A stretch of DNA of 64,000 nt from positions 248,001-312,000 of the forward strand of contig NZ_PIPO01000005.1 of NCBI RefSeq assembly GCF_003986975.1, in the 5' to 3' direction. The position numbers were made by a program, and so were the translations under genes. The notes beneath the pieces were generated by a model. It had not been told where the DNA came from. It was given only the letters and a program-made list of their open reading frames with translations, and ran no database searches. The DNA comes from Aliidiomarina soli (GTDB lineage Bacteria; Pseudomonadota; Gammaproteobacteria; Enterobacterales; Alteromonadaceae). Below are positions 17,056 through 25,268 of the stretch, one piece after another; position 1 is the stretch's first letter, and every line of letters starts with the position of its first letter.

Positions 17056-19184
17056 TGAGTGATTGTTTTTCATTCAGGTTCAAGGAGCAAGCGAGTCAGA
17101 AGAGTTCTCTTATTCTTTTTGTTCACGGCAGTGCAAGCTCAAGCACGATCACGAAAGTGATAAAATCGGATGTTTCAGAAAATCTCTCACCTAAATATCT
17201 TTATATTATGGGTTTCGGAATCAATGAGCTTGAAAAAGCGCTTTTGAGTAACGAGCTTTTTATGGAAGAGGTAGGTAGTTGGATCGCGGACGTTGACAAA
17301 AAATTGAAGTTTCTCAATGTCAGTTGCGACGGACGTATATCAGTAGGTGATGCGAAGACTGAATACAAATATCAAGATAGCTTGATAGAGGCAGGTGCGA
17401 GGGAAGTCTTCGTGAAGCGAAAAGGCTTGATTACGTCCTCTGAGAGTTATCATTTTGCAAAACCTTCTGGTGCACATTGTAACAAATTCATTAGAGCATC
17501 AAACTTATTTACATCTGGTCTTGAAACTGCGTTTCTTGCTATAGGTATTCTCAAATACCTGAATGATGATGTAAAACGAGTGTATGTAGATACTTCCTCC
17601 ATATCTTTTTTGTTATCTATTGCGCTCCAGTTGTCGAAGCAGTTTGAAGATAAATTGCCAACAATAGAAAGCTTTGGTTCATATGACAATGTAAATGATT
17701 TTGATTTCGTAGAAGGTAAAGAAACTCTTGTATTCATTTCTGCGACTACAAGTAATGGCTTAAGGAACGAACTACTAGAAAAGAAAAATCTTAAGAAAGA
17801 GCAAATAATTACACTGTTATACTCTAGTGTTAAAAGCGAAGAGAACAATGTTTTTGACATAGGCAGTGTACTAGAGGGAGATATTTACTCAGTTAAAGAA
17901 GAAAATTGTAGACTATGTCAACGAGGTTCAAAAGTTATTGATATTTCTGGAGAGCAATTCCTGCCTGCAACTCCGAAGCATGAAACGCTTCTTATTAGGA
18001 AGTTAGATTTTACCGTTCAAAGACAAAAATTTTTCGACGAATTTGCAACTAAAAAAGTATTTAAATGCGATTCCTCACCTGGGGATGGGTTAGGGGTAGA
18101 GCATTTTTATATAGATGTGGAGCGGGTGCTCTCACTAAACAGTGATAGTTTCGGAAAAGATCTAGAGCGAAACGTAAAAAAATACCTTGCCCAAGATACG
18201 GAACTTATTGTTGCTCTAGATTCTGCCGCGTCGCTTTCATTAGCGAAAAGAATTAGTGGAAGCGCCAAGAATTCACTTTCGGTCAAAATGTTTAATAAAT
18301 TGAACGAGAGTGAGTTAGAAGGGGCGCCGTCGGTTATGGTTGTCGCCAGCTCTATTACGTCAGGAAGAAAACTTTTGTCGGCGTCTAGAAAGCTCAGAAG
18401 AATTTCTAAAACAGCGTCTATTACTTACTTGGTAGCGTTTTCGAAGATTCCAACAAAGGAACAATTTGAGCAATTGCGAAAAGATCTAACGCTAGGTGGC
18501 TACGAGCTTATAGTATTAAGGCATTGTCCAATGCCAAGAAATAGGGACGAAGAAGTTACCACGTGGGTTGCGGAGGAAAATATTCTACGTAGCGAGGCTG
18601 ATAGCGTTTTTGATGGCGATACTTTATTGCCCTCTTCATTGAAAGCGCGTTTAGAGTCTTTAACCGGAGAATGTAAAGAAGATGACCTGTTTCTGAATTC
18701 ACCTATTGGAAAGAAGTTGAGTTTACGGCCTACATTTGCGTTTTGGAGTGGATTAAATTTAGATACCGAGAACGCAACTCAAGCAGACGTATATTGGACT
18801 ATTCAATCATTAATTCATGATTTAAGAGCGAGCTCTGAGAAAGGCCTTTCCACTAGTTATCATACGACGTTAATTAGCCCTGTTTGTTTTGATCGTTTTA
18901 ATGACGGGGTAATACAAGCTTGTATTTTGAGAGCCGCAAAGCCAATTGAATTGAATTACGCAATCGATGAAACGTATAGCAGGCAAATTACCGACATTAT
19001 TCTCTCTTGCATTTCCAACCTTGATAATGATCAAGGAGAAGGTACTTTAGAGTTTTTGATGGCTATTTGGCTTGAGCGGCTCTGCCTAAAGCCCAGTCAT
19101 CTTAGGGAATTGTGTGAAACAAAAACTATGAATAAAACAGTTAATTTTCTACTTGGAAAAATAGCCTCGGTATGCCAGAAATAG
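17055..19184 (+). CDS. Large protein with two phosphoribosyltransferase-like domains
   Basis: The 709-residue product is not one I recognise. A first segment (about 130-200) looks like the start of an orotate phosphoribosyltransferase fold: HFAKPSGAHCNKFIRASNL, then VYVDTSSISFLLSIALQL. A second segment (about 385-480) has LIVALDSAASLSLAKRI followed by VMVVASSITSGRKLLSASRKL. That last part resembles the PRPP-binding loop of type I phosphoribosyltransferases (usually acidic-acidic-xxTSG), but with the two acidic residues replaced by Ala-Ser. Both copies therefore look degenerate and may bind rather than transfer. A CRLCQRG motif lies near residue 290. The C-terminal 170 residues are helical, with TLISPVCFDRFNDGVIQA. 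It is coupled to the GHKL ATPase gene, and the pair may form one complex. Confidence 0.68.
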   Translation: MSDCFSFRFKEQASQKSSLILFVHGSASSSTITKVIKSDVSENLSPKYLYIMGFGINELEKALLSNELFMEEVGSWIADVDKKLKFLNVSCDGRISVGDAKTEYKYQDSLIEAGAREVFVKRKGLITSSESYHFAKPSGAHCNKFIRASNLFTSGLETAFLAIGILKYLNDDVKRVYVDTSSISFLLSIALQLSKQFEDKLPTIESFGSYDNVNDFDFVEGKETLVFISATTSNGLRNELLEKKNLKKEQIITLLYSSVKSEENNVFDIGSVLEGDIYSVKEENCRLCQRGSKVIDISGEQFLPATPKHETLLIRKLDFTVQRQKFFDEFATKKVFKCDSSPGDGLGVEHFYIDVERVLSLNSDSFGKDLERNVKKYLAQDTELIVALDSAASLSLAKRISGSAKNSLSVKMFNKLNESELEGAPSVMVVASSITSGRKLLSASRKLRRISKTASITYLVAFSKIPTKEQFEQLRKDLTLGGYELIVLRHCPMPRNRDEEVTTWVAEENILRSEADSVFDGDTLLPSSLKARLESLTGECKEDDLFLNSPIGKKLSLRPTFAFWSGLNLDTENATQADVYWTIQSLIHDLRASSEKGLSTSYHTTLISPVCFDRFNDGVIQACILRAAKPIELNYAIDETYSRQITDIILSCISNLDNDQGEGTLEFLMAIWLERLCLKPSHLRELCETKTMNKTVNFLLGKIASVCQK

Positions 19185-19627
19185 CGGTATATCAGGAATA
19201 GGCTACTCAAATATAATTAGTTAAGTTATTGATATAATATATCAGTACTGAAGCGCAAGAAGGTGCTGGAATCGAAAAGGTTCCTGTGGAACTCAATATT
19301 TTCGAAGAGAGCAGTGTTAACGACCTTGCCATGGGACAAAACGTGCTGTCAGACTACGTCTGAACAATCATTGTATTCGACACTTAATGGAAAAAGTTGC
19401 TTTATCCGTTTGCTTGATTACTGAACTATGAATTTATCGGTTTCTTAATAGTCTTTCGAAAAGTTAACTCTCTTGCATGAAGAGAAACGCTTATTGAATA
19501 GCATTATTACTAGGCGGTCGTCTGTGTTTGGTGCTCTAGGCTTGGCGCGAAAGGTCCTCAAAGCTCACTGAGTATGCAAAACAGGCGGCATACAAATTTA
19601 AATGTTATTGAAAATGTGGTGTTATTT
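19185..19627. other. Gene-poor stretch with a possible C-terminal gene remnant
   Basis: No intact gene is visible. Between about 19250 and 19363 an open frame without a start codon reads ...VPVELNIFEESSVNDL... and ends in a TGA, as if it were the 3' end of a lost gene. The rest is AT-rich with stops in all frames. The right end runs into the MATE fragment. Confidence 0.4.
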
Positions 19628-19790
19628 CACGGGAAAGGTCACTTCAAGCAAAGCTTCGTTGCCAGTGTTAAAGACCCCGACAAAGACTCCCAAAAAGATC
19701 TTAAAGAGTCACCAACGCGATACCAGAGCCGACCGTGGCAGAAAAAGCCAGTTTGACTATCTCGGTAATGCGTTTTGTGCCTTCAGTTCA
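19628..19790 (-). pseudogene. Frameshifted fragment of a MATE-family efflux gene
   Basis: Read on the minus strand, the fragment gives KRITEIVKLAFSATVGSGIA and then, after a one-base shift, GVFVGVFNTGNEALLE. The intact MATE gene at 26587-27966 reads KRITETVKLAFSVTVGSGIA...GVFVGIFTTGNEALLE. The DNA is also visibly similar to 26900-27050. It is thus a diverged internal piece of about 50 codons, with a single-base deletion and no start or end. It lies on the same strand as the intact pump gene and just outside hipA. Confidence 0.85.
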
Positions 19791-19842
19791 TAAGAGTACT
19801 GGACACCGTACGGCTTGTTTATCTCGACGACCCAGGGAAGGC

Positions 19843-21096
19843 TTACTGCGTCATTGAATAAGGGTTTAAAAACTGCCGGTTCCAAAGCAAGCGCTTATCT
19901 ACCTCTCCCAGTTCTGCCTCAGCGCAGACTGTATCCCAGTTATCAGTAATTATCTGAATTTGATGCGCAAAGATCTCCTTAGCTTCCTCTTGTGACAATA
20001 GAAAGTTGTGGGCTGTTTCCAGGCACGTTGCTAATTGACTCATCTTATTATTGCCAGCAATTAGCATGGCCTGAGAAGCTTCGTTTCCGGTACGTCCCTG
20101 AGGGCATATGTCGTAAGCTGGTGTTAATGTCAGTGTCTTTCCGTTCCAGAATGCCGCATGATTACGTGCGTGATCGTCTGTGTTTCCAGAAAGAATATTA
20201 AAGGTCAGGCGGCAAAAGAGTTCACGGAGTGTTTCCTTAGGCTTTGTAAATCGGTGTCGAATAATTTCCGCTAGTGTCTCGTAGCTGGCATATCGCGCCA
20301 TCATGTCATCCAGTGCAAATAACGTCAGTGCCGACACCATAGATTTGCGCGTCCAGCCCTTTTTTGAGTCTACGCGATCGAAGCGCTCGACCAGCAACAC
20401 ATCTTTGTTGGCAGCCTTGGTCATTTTAACAGGAGCAACGTCGAGACCTGCCAACTTAGCCAAGCGCATGGCGATAAATTCAGCCTTTACGACACTGTAG
20501 ATATCACTGCTTGAGGCAAATTTTGCAATATACTTTGTGCCGTCTTCCTCAATTAATGCTTTAGGGCGAGCGCCACCGATAGAGCTGCCGTGGAAAAGCG
20601 CTTGATCGAGTTCTGGCGTCAGCGGTATGCCTTTTTCCACACGCTCAGCGGACTCCATCAGTTCTTGCATCGAGACATTTGCTGCGGATCGTGGCACGTA
20701 TTCTGTTGGCGAAAGCTGAAAGTCCAGGGCGCCAATGCGGTCTGAGCCAGACTCCAAAAGATAGGTAAGCTCATCGAGCTGAGCAGTATCAATGTCATTA
20801 CCTTTGTGACCAAGCCGGCGGTTAATGATAACGCGCCGCCCCCACGCATCTGGAGCACTGTCTCGAATGCAGCCGGGCATATTTAGTCCGTATAGAAGTG
20901 AGAGTACACCGGGGCGTAATGGTAATTCAGGCTCGTAAATAGGTATGGCATCCATTGTTCTTTCTAAATAACTTCTACCATAGTTAAAGAGTAGCTTTTC
21001 ACCGTCAGGCTCGAGGCGACCAGCCACGACGGGCTCTGTCGCATCGGGTAACCAAATCCAGACGTAAGCTTCTTTATAGTCTTTCTTAGAAGTCAT
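19843..21096 (-). CDS. hipA: HipA-family serine/threonine kinase toxin
   Basis: HipA toxins phosphorylate targets such as glutamyl-tRNA synthetase, causing growth arrest and persistence. The 417-residue product keeps the kinase signatures: the Ser-containing P-loop SSIGGARPKALI near residue 170, KYIAKF with the ATP-binding Lys, the catalytic NILSGNTDDHARNH near residue 310, and YDICP with the metal-binding Asp near residue 335. All look intact, so the toxin is probably active. The start overlaps the end of hipB by 11 bases, the usual antitoxin-first order. It sits beside the integron-like cassettes, a common place for toxin-antitoxin stabilisers. Confidence 0.9.
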   Translation of the reverse strand: MTSKKDYKEAYVWIWLPDATEPVVAGRLEPDGEKLLFNYGRSYLERTMDAIPIYEPELPLRPGVLSLLYGLNMPGCIRDSAPDAWGRRVIINRRLGHKGNDIDTAQLDELTYLLESGSDRIGALDFQLSPTEYVPRSAANVSMQELMESAERVEKGIPLTPELDQALFHGSSIGGARPKALIEEDGTKYIAKFASSSDIYSVVKAEFIAMRLAKLAGLDVAPVKMTKAANKDVLLVERFDRVDSKKGWTRKSMVSALTLFALDDMMARYASYETLAEIIRHRFTKPKETLRELFCRLTFNILSGNTDDHARNHAAFWNGKTLTLTPAYDICPQGRTGNEASQAMLIAGNNKMSQLATCLETAHNFLLSQEEAKEIFAHQIQIITDNWDTVCAEAELGEVDKRLLWNRQFLNPYSMTQ

Positions 21097-21424
21097 CTAT
21101 GACTTTCCTTTTAGCCTTGCGGGCGCTTTTAGGCAGCAGCGCAAGCTTTGCTTCGACTTGTTTTAGCTGCATCGTTAGTCGGCCAGGCTCTGCTTCAAAT
21201 AAGGTCACCCCGACAATTCTGGCGACCTCAAAGGTTGCGCCTATTTCGCACTTCGGATCGGCTTTCTCTATGCGAGATAGCATGCCTCTGGAGATACCGG
21301 CACGATCTGCCAGCTCCTGAGCGCTCATCTTTTGTTCAAGCCTTGAGGCACGGATCAACTTCGCCAACAATGTTAGCGCTTCTTCAGTGTAGCTGGAGTA
21401 AGTTCTTGCTGAGGACTTTGGCAT
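21086..21424 (-). CDS. hipB: HipB-like antitoxin, helix-turn-helix regulator
   Basis: The 112-residue protein has an XRE-type helix-turn-helix (LIRASRLEQKMSAQELADRAGISRGMLSRIEKADPKCEIGATFEVARIVG). HipB proteins neutralise HipA and repress their own operon by binding operators near the promoter. A basic tail (LPKSARKAKRKVIDDF) covers the overlap with hipA. Four similar AT-rich palindrome-like sites lie directly upstream and are good operator candidates. Confidence 0.9.
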   Translation of the reverse strand: MPKSSARTYSSYTEEALTLLAKLIRASRLEQKMSAQELADRAGISRGMLSRIEKADPKCEIGATFEVARIVGVTLFEAEPGRLTMQLKQVEAKLALLPKSARKAKRKVIDDF

Positions 21425-21426
21425 TT

Positions 21427-21560
21427 TGCATCACATATAGTGCATTTGTATGTTTAATGACTCACATATAGAGCAAAATCTTTCATACGTCAATTTTAGA
21501 AACTACACTCAGTGTTCTATATAAAGAGCTTAAGGATTCCTTATGTTCTATATGTAGAGC
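21427..21560. promoter_or_regulatory. Cluster of four operator-like repeats upstream of hipBA
   Basis: Sites at 21427-21444 (TGCATCACATATAGTGCA), 21461-21474 (CTCACATATAGAGC), 21514-21529 (GTTCTATATAAAGAGC) and 21545-21560 (GTTCTATATGTAGAGC) share a GYTCTATATR-like core. Sites 3 and 4 are 31 bp apart and sites 1 and 2 are 32 bp apart, about three helical turns. HipB of E. coli also binds four operators, but with a different sequence. The role here is inferred from position. Confidence 0.65.
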
Positions 21561-22045
21561 ATTTATGAGTGGATTCCTAGCGCTTTTCACTGTAGGGGCA
21601 GGATAAGTTAGTACCATGAAGCAGCCGTTTGAAATTGAAGCTCACCTTGCGCGGGCTCGTGTTTAAGTGGCCGTCGCGGAACTTCGAAATGCCCAAGGTT
21701 GCCGGTTTTGTTACTTGTCGAACCCCAAGCAATCTTGTAAGTTAGAGTTATAAATAAAAAAGCGCACGCCGATGGATGATGGCGAAGCGAACGCAGTTGC
21801 CAATGCAACCGCTCATGAGCCCGCTCAAGTTGTTTCCTCAAGGAAGAGCCCTCCTCACATTCGTTTTCGCTGCTTACGATTGCTTATTTTGTCCCTAGCT
21901 TCGCTTAGTGTTTGGCACGTTTACGCTAGTGGTCGTTACTAACCACAGAGACTGCATTAGCACATTCTTGAGTTAGTGTGCACGCACGGTATATTGGGAA
22001 TAGCATGGGCGCTCACTATTAAAATGTTATGAAAGCTATGAGATT
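21561..22045. other. Gene-poor stretch before the first cassette
   Basis: No convincing gene. A reverse-strand frame of 77 codons (21608-21841) has no visible ribosome-binding site, and I do not call it. A short forward frame starting at 21616 (MKQPFEIEAHLARARV) stops after 16 codons. From about 21860 the sequence (TTCGCTTAGTGTTTGGCACG and similar) has the feel of the long internal part of Vibrio-type attC sites, and the GGCGTTATG at 22044-22052 looks like the right arm of such a site. A decayed attC is possible. Confidence 0.35.
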
Positions 22046-22051
22046 GGCGTT

Positions 22052-22477
22052 ATGGCAACACCTAGTAGGTCGATGAAAAAATTGTCTTGTATTGGTGTTG
22101 ATGGAGAGATTAGAGAGTACACCGTCTCTATATCTAAGTGCCTTCCCAACATATGTATTGAAGTTGAAGCAGAAAATGTCGGAGCGGGGAAGCTTGAAAT
22201 GGCATTGATGCCTGAAGGTGAATTGCTATGGGTCAAGTATATAGAAAGGCCATATACTGAGCCATTTGTAGGCAGAGGTGTTGCAGAAACTCTAATTATA
22301 GAGCTGGTTATGTTTTTTAAAAAGCAACTAACTTCAACATCCACATACTCTGCTTGCGGGGAATACGGGCGTTCAGAAAGCGCAACTAAAATGTGGAAAA
22401 GGCTAGTCGCTAGAAGCTTAGCCCTATACGATGAAGTTTCAGATAGATTTGTTACATCTATCGATATTTCTTCATAA
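22052..22477 (+). CDS. Cassette protein, possibly GNAT-like
   Basis: The 141-residue product starts within the first bases after a GGCGTTATG cassette edge and its stop lies inside the following attC. The segment PFVGRGVAETLIIELVMFF resembles the acetyl-CoA-binding RxxGxG/A motif of GNAT acetyltransferases. It is followed by ATKMWKRLVARSLALYDE, a pattern common in such folds, but the match is weak. No signal peptide or membrane segment is seen. It belongs to the promoterless cassette array, so expression depends on an outside promoter. Function unknown. Confidence 0.65.
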   Translation: MATPSRSMKKLSCIGVDGEIREYTVSISKCLPNICIEVEAENVGAGKLEMALMPEGELLWVKYIERPYTEPFVGRGVAETLIIELVMFFKKQLTSTSTYSACGEYGRSESATKMWKRLVARSLALYDEVSDRFVTSIDISS

Positions 22478-22517
22478 CAAAGCAATGCAGCGGATGAACC
22501 GCTGATTGCGGTGTTAG
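22475..22517 (+). other. attC recombination site (cassette 1)
   Basis: The left arm TAACAAAGCAATGCAGCGG pairs with CCGCTGATTGCGGTGTTAG, leaving one extra base in the left arm, as typical attC folding requires. It begins in the stop codon of the preceding gene, and the next cassette starts at the GTTAG cut point. Confidence 0.88.
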
Positions 22518-22529
22518 TTAAGGAAGACT

Positions 22530-23102
22530 ATGGATCCTACCACACTTCAACTTTGGTCAGTCATCGGTACTTGGGTCGCTGGTATTGGCACCGTAGGTGC
22601 CGTGATAACTTCCCTTTGGTTTGCGTTGCATCAGAACACGATAAAATTACAGGTGTCTGCTGGTCACCGAATTCTAGTTTCGCCGGGATCTAAGGAACCC
22701 CCAGACTATTGCTTTATACGAGTAGTAAATGTTGGTCTTCGTCCGGCAAGGGTTACCCATGTGGGCTGGCAGGTGGGAAGGTGGCGTAATAAAAAGCACA
22801 TGCTACAAACCTTTGGATATCCAGGGTTTAATGATGTACCTAAAGCCCTTCACGAGGGCGAGGAAGCAAGCTTTATGGTTCCTTTCGTGCGCTCTGGGGG
22901 GGGTGAGGATTGGGTCGTGCGCTTTCCGAAATATATAGTGGGGGAGAACTCCCCTAAGATAATCAAAACTCTAAAGGTCTCAGTTCACACGTCAGTAGGT
23001 CAGAGTTTTAAGCGTAAAGTGGAACGGAGTTTGATCGAGAAACTCGAAGAATCGTATAGAGCTAACAATGAAAATCAGCCGACGCAGAAAGAGCGCGGCT
23101 GA
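22530..23102 (+). CDS. Cassette protein with one N-terminal membrane helix
   Basis: The 190-residue product has a single hydrophobic segment at about residues 10-30 (VIGTWVAGIGTVGAVITSLWF). A soluble domain with beta-rich stretches (FIRVVNVGLRPARVTHVGW) follows; that region resembles small membrane-anchored proteins often found in Vibrio integron cassettes. The stop lies inside the following attC, and the last 13 codons are part of the recombination site, so the C-terminus is set by the attC. Function unknown. Confidence 0.72.
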   Translation: MDPTTLQLWSVIGTWVAGIGTVGAVITSLWFALHQNTIKLQVSAGHRILVSPGSKEPPDYCFIRVVNVGLRPARVTHVGWQVGRWRNKKHMLQTFGYPGFNDVPKALHEGEEASFMVPFVRSGGGEDWVVRFPKYIVGENSPKIIKTLKVSVHTSVGQSFKRKVERSLIEKLEESYRANNENQPTQKERG

Positions 23103-23114
23103 TTTTGGCGTTAG
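23063..23114 (+). other. attC recombination site (cassette 2)
   Basis: TAACAATGAAAATCAGCCG pairs with CGGCTGATTTTGGCGTTAG, again with one unpaired base. The site overlaps the end of the cassette gene. This is one of the clearest attC sites in the array. Confidence 0.9.
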
Positions 23115-23123
23115 GCCCATGGG

Positions 23124-23876
23124 ATGCTAATGCTTAAAACGAATAACTACATTAATATTGATCTGAAGGTAAAGGATCAATACATCTATAGAATTATTTC
23201 GATTGAACGCTTGATTGAGCTTTTTTCAAATAAGAAAAATTTATTAGTCAGCCCGAGGAAATGGGAAGACCCATTTGAGAACTTCATCCTAAAGTCTAAA
23301 GCCAGGCTATCTGATGGGAAAATTGTCGATTTTGGGTTTAGGGACAACTTTTATGGTCAATGCTGGACTCGCCATAAGGCATCTGATGCTATGTGGAGAA
23401 TCTACTCTCCAGAATCAAGCGGGGTAAGGATCAGAACAACCATTCCAAAGCTAGCAAATAGTTTGGCCGTTGGGCTACATCCTTGGCAGAACGTTCAGTG
23501 CTTTATCGGTAAAGTGAAATATCTAAATAACAAAAAAATGATGGATTTTGCGAATACTGTTTTCAAAGGAAAAATCAACCCTGAGGCATATGAGCTTGCA
23601 AAAACGCTTCTGATAAAACGGCCGGCATTCAAACACGAGAATGAAGTGCGTCTTTTATATTTTGAGAAAGAAAGCGGAAAGTCCGGGAGCATCTATGAAT
23701 ACGACATTGATCCACACTCTTTGATTGATCAAATAATGATCGACCCACGGCTTGATTGCTCGGAATTTAGAAAAGTGAAAGCTGATATTCAATCCAAGAC
23801 TAATTTCAAAGGCCGAATACTAAGATCGTTGTTGTATGCACCACCAGAGAATATGGTTTTTCCCTTTGGACTGTAA
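23124..23876 (+). CDS. DUF2971 family protein
   Basis: The 250-residue product has the DUF2971 pattern: an opening YRIISIERLIELFSNKKNLLVSPRKWEDPFEN, a middle CWTRHKASDAMWRIYSPESSGVRI, and a later ENEVRLLYF-type segment (HENEVRLLYFEKESG). The family is frequent in integrons and near defence genes, but its activity is unknown. The start lies 10 bases after the cassette edge. A second ATG two codons later (MLK) is also possible. Confidence 0.85.
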   Translation: MLMLKTNNYINIDLKVKDQYIYRIISIERLIELFSNKKNLLVSPRKWEDPFENFILKSKARLSDGKIVDFGFRDNFYGQCWTRHKASDAMWRIYSPESSGVRIRTTIPKLANSLAVGLHPWQNVQCFIGKVKYLNNKKMMDFANTVFKGKINPEAYELAKTLLIKRPAFKHENEVRLLYFEKESGKSGSIYEYDIDPHSLIDQIMIDPRLDCSEFRKVKADIQSKTNFKGRILRSLLYAPPENMVFPFGL

Positions 23877-23880
23877 CTGG

Positions 23881-23957
23881 CCTAACCAAGCAATTAAATA
23901 CGTTCACTGCGGTCACCGGACGCTCGTTCCTCGCGCCGCTTATTGCGCGCGTTTCGC
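23881..23957 (+). other. Degenerate attC-like site (cassette 3)
   Basis: CCTAACCAAGCAATTAAATA on the left and CGCTTATTGCGCGCGTTTCGC on the right occupy the places of the attC arms, about 77 bp apart. The right cut box reads GTTTCGC instead of GTTAGGC, so the site may be inactive. Confidence 0.55.
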
Positions 23958-23972
23958 ATTCAAGGATGGTGG

Positions 23973-24737
23973 ATTATCAAAATAGATGTTTTTGATGTTT
24001 TTATCGGTGAATTAGCATCTGGTAATCCTTGTGGAGTGGTAGAGCTTGATAACTGGCTTACTGACGCTGAGCTATATCAAATTACGCGTGATGCTGGGCA
24101 GCCCGTTACATCGTTCATTGTTCGCATTGACGGTCAATTTCACATTCGCTGGTTCGCATTGGATGGCGAAATTAACCTTTGTGGTCACGGGAGTTTGGGT
24201 GCAGGAGCAGCGATCCTTTCAAAGTACAAGTTGGACGACGTAGTTTTCTTTAGTAAACATGGTGAAGTCGCGATTTCTAAAAAGGATAGTCTGCACGCAC
24301 TCGTATTACCAAGCTGGGAAGGTAAGCCTTGCAAAGCTCCGATAGAGATCTCGGACTTAGCTGTGGATGTCGTTGATGTATTCTCGACCAGAGACTTAGT
24401 GTTAGTTTTTCCGTCGGTAAAGGCGGTAGTGGACTTCCTGCCAGACGATGAGCGACTAAGAAAGCTCAATGACCATCATGCTTTAATCGTCACCGCTGCA
24501 GACGGTGAGTGTGGCTACGTCCTAAGATACTTTGCTCCGAAAATTGGTATATCTGAAGATCTAGTAACAGGCTCAGCACAATGCTCTCTTGCGCCGTATT
24601 GGTTTAAAAAACTTGGTGCAGATTCACTGAATGTGCGTCAACTTTCAACTTCGGGCGGTGATTTTGAAGTAGAGCGCAAGTCAGAGAGTTTAATAACGAT
24701 ACTTGCTCAAGCAAGGTTACGAGCTCTTGCAATTTAA
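23973..24737 (+). CDS. PhzF-family isomerase/epimerase-like protein, likely AUU start
   Basis: PhzF-like proteins have a diaminopimelate-epimerase fold; known members isomerise small metabolites, but most are uncharacterised. The product reads (M)IKIDVFDVFIGE at the N-terminus, which is the usual PhzF opening, then SGNPCGVVEL and LCGHGSLGAG near residue 70, and SEDLVTGSAQCSLAPYW near residue 200. The catalytic Glu seen in many members falls in DGEINLCGHG. No ATG, GTG or good TTG precedes the conserved opening. AAGGA sits six bases before an ATT codon, so I propose ATT at 23973 as the start; a TTG at 23943 inside the attC has no ribosome-binding site. A second cassette copy keeps the same leader (see 29082). 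Confidence 0.8.
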   Translation: MIKIDVFDVFIGELASGNPCGVVELDNWLTDAELYQITRDAGQPVTSFIVRIDGQFHIRWFALDGEINLCGHGSLGAGAAILSKYKLDDVVFFSKHGEVAISKKDSLHALVLPSWEGKPCKAPIEISDLAVDVVDVFSTRDLVLVFPSVKAVVDFLPDDERLRKLNDHHALIVTAADGECGYVLRYFAPKIGISEDLVTGSAQCSLAPYWFKKLGADSLNVRQLSTSGGDFEVERKSESLITILAQARLRALAI

Positions 24738-24810
24738 CAGGGCGCCGCACTTGCGGCCGTTGGGACTCCAACCAGCTATGCGGTTTGTCGCCCGTGTGCT
24801 TAACGTTAGG
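24735..24810 (+). other. attC-like site (cassette 4)
   Basis: It starts in the stop codon (TAACAGGGCGCC) and ends with TTAACGTTAGG at the next cassette edge. Inner arms GGGCGCCGCAC and GTTTGTCGCCC pair partly. The long right arm is unusual. Confidence 0.6.
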
Positions 24811-24826
24811 CTTTTGGGATCGATTA

Positions 24827-25264
24827 ATGAAGTATAAGTGTGACATTGAGTTTTTAGAGCGGCGGTTGAAATGGCTTAAGTGGCTTAATTATGGGTTCTT
24901 GATACCTTGCATAGTTGCTATATATTTCAAACCTTCAATTTTTTTTGTAAATGGCTCACTCACTACAGGGGTAGTTATTTGTGTGGTCACTTTGTCTGTA
25001 TTGAGGTTCATCGACAAGCACTATGAGGGTGCTTTATATAACCATCGTAGTGATACGGTTATTCTAAGTGGTACTGGACTTGAATTTTTTCAACACGATT
25101 CAGGCTATAGCTTTAAGCGGGACTACAAAGATATTGTGTCGGTGGAGTACTTTAGATTTCTTGGCACACCAAAGGTAAAACTTCGTTTTACAAACAATGA
25201 GTTCTACGATCTTGTTTGGTTTAAAGACTCTAACGCTCTTTACAGCAAGCTAAAAAGTAAATAG
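24827..25264 (+). CDS. Cassette membrane protein with a PH-like tail
   Basis: From the ATG at 24827 the product is 145 residues. Two hydrophobic segments (WLNYGFLIPCIVAIYF and TTGVVICVVTLSVLRFI) are followed by a soluble tail (VILSGTGLEFFQHDSGYSF, VKLRFTNNEFYDLVWF) that looks like the small beta-barrel of PH-like YcxB/YokE-type proteins. The frame is open further upstream to 24785, but that part lies in the attC. No catalytic motif. Function unknown. Confidence 0.72.
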   Translation: MKYKCDIEFLERRLKWLKWLNYGFLIPCIVAIYFKPSIFFVNGSLTTGVVICVVTLSVLRFIDKHYEGALYNHRSDTVILSGTGLEFFQHDSGYSFKRDYKDIVSVEYFRFLGTPKVKLRFTNNEFYDLVWFKDSNALYSKLKSK

Positions 25265-25268
25265 AGCA

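Noticed and set aside
21608-21841. 77-residue reverse-strand frame left of the first cassette
   Set aside because: There is no ribosome-binding site and no family I can name; left as part of the gene-poor stretch.
22036-22485. 149-residue reverse-strand frame opposite the first cassette gene
   Set aside because: The forward frame ends exactly in a good attC site, as cassette genes do, so the forward reading is preferred.
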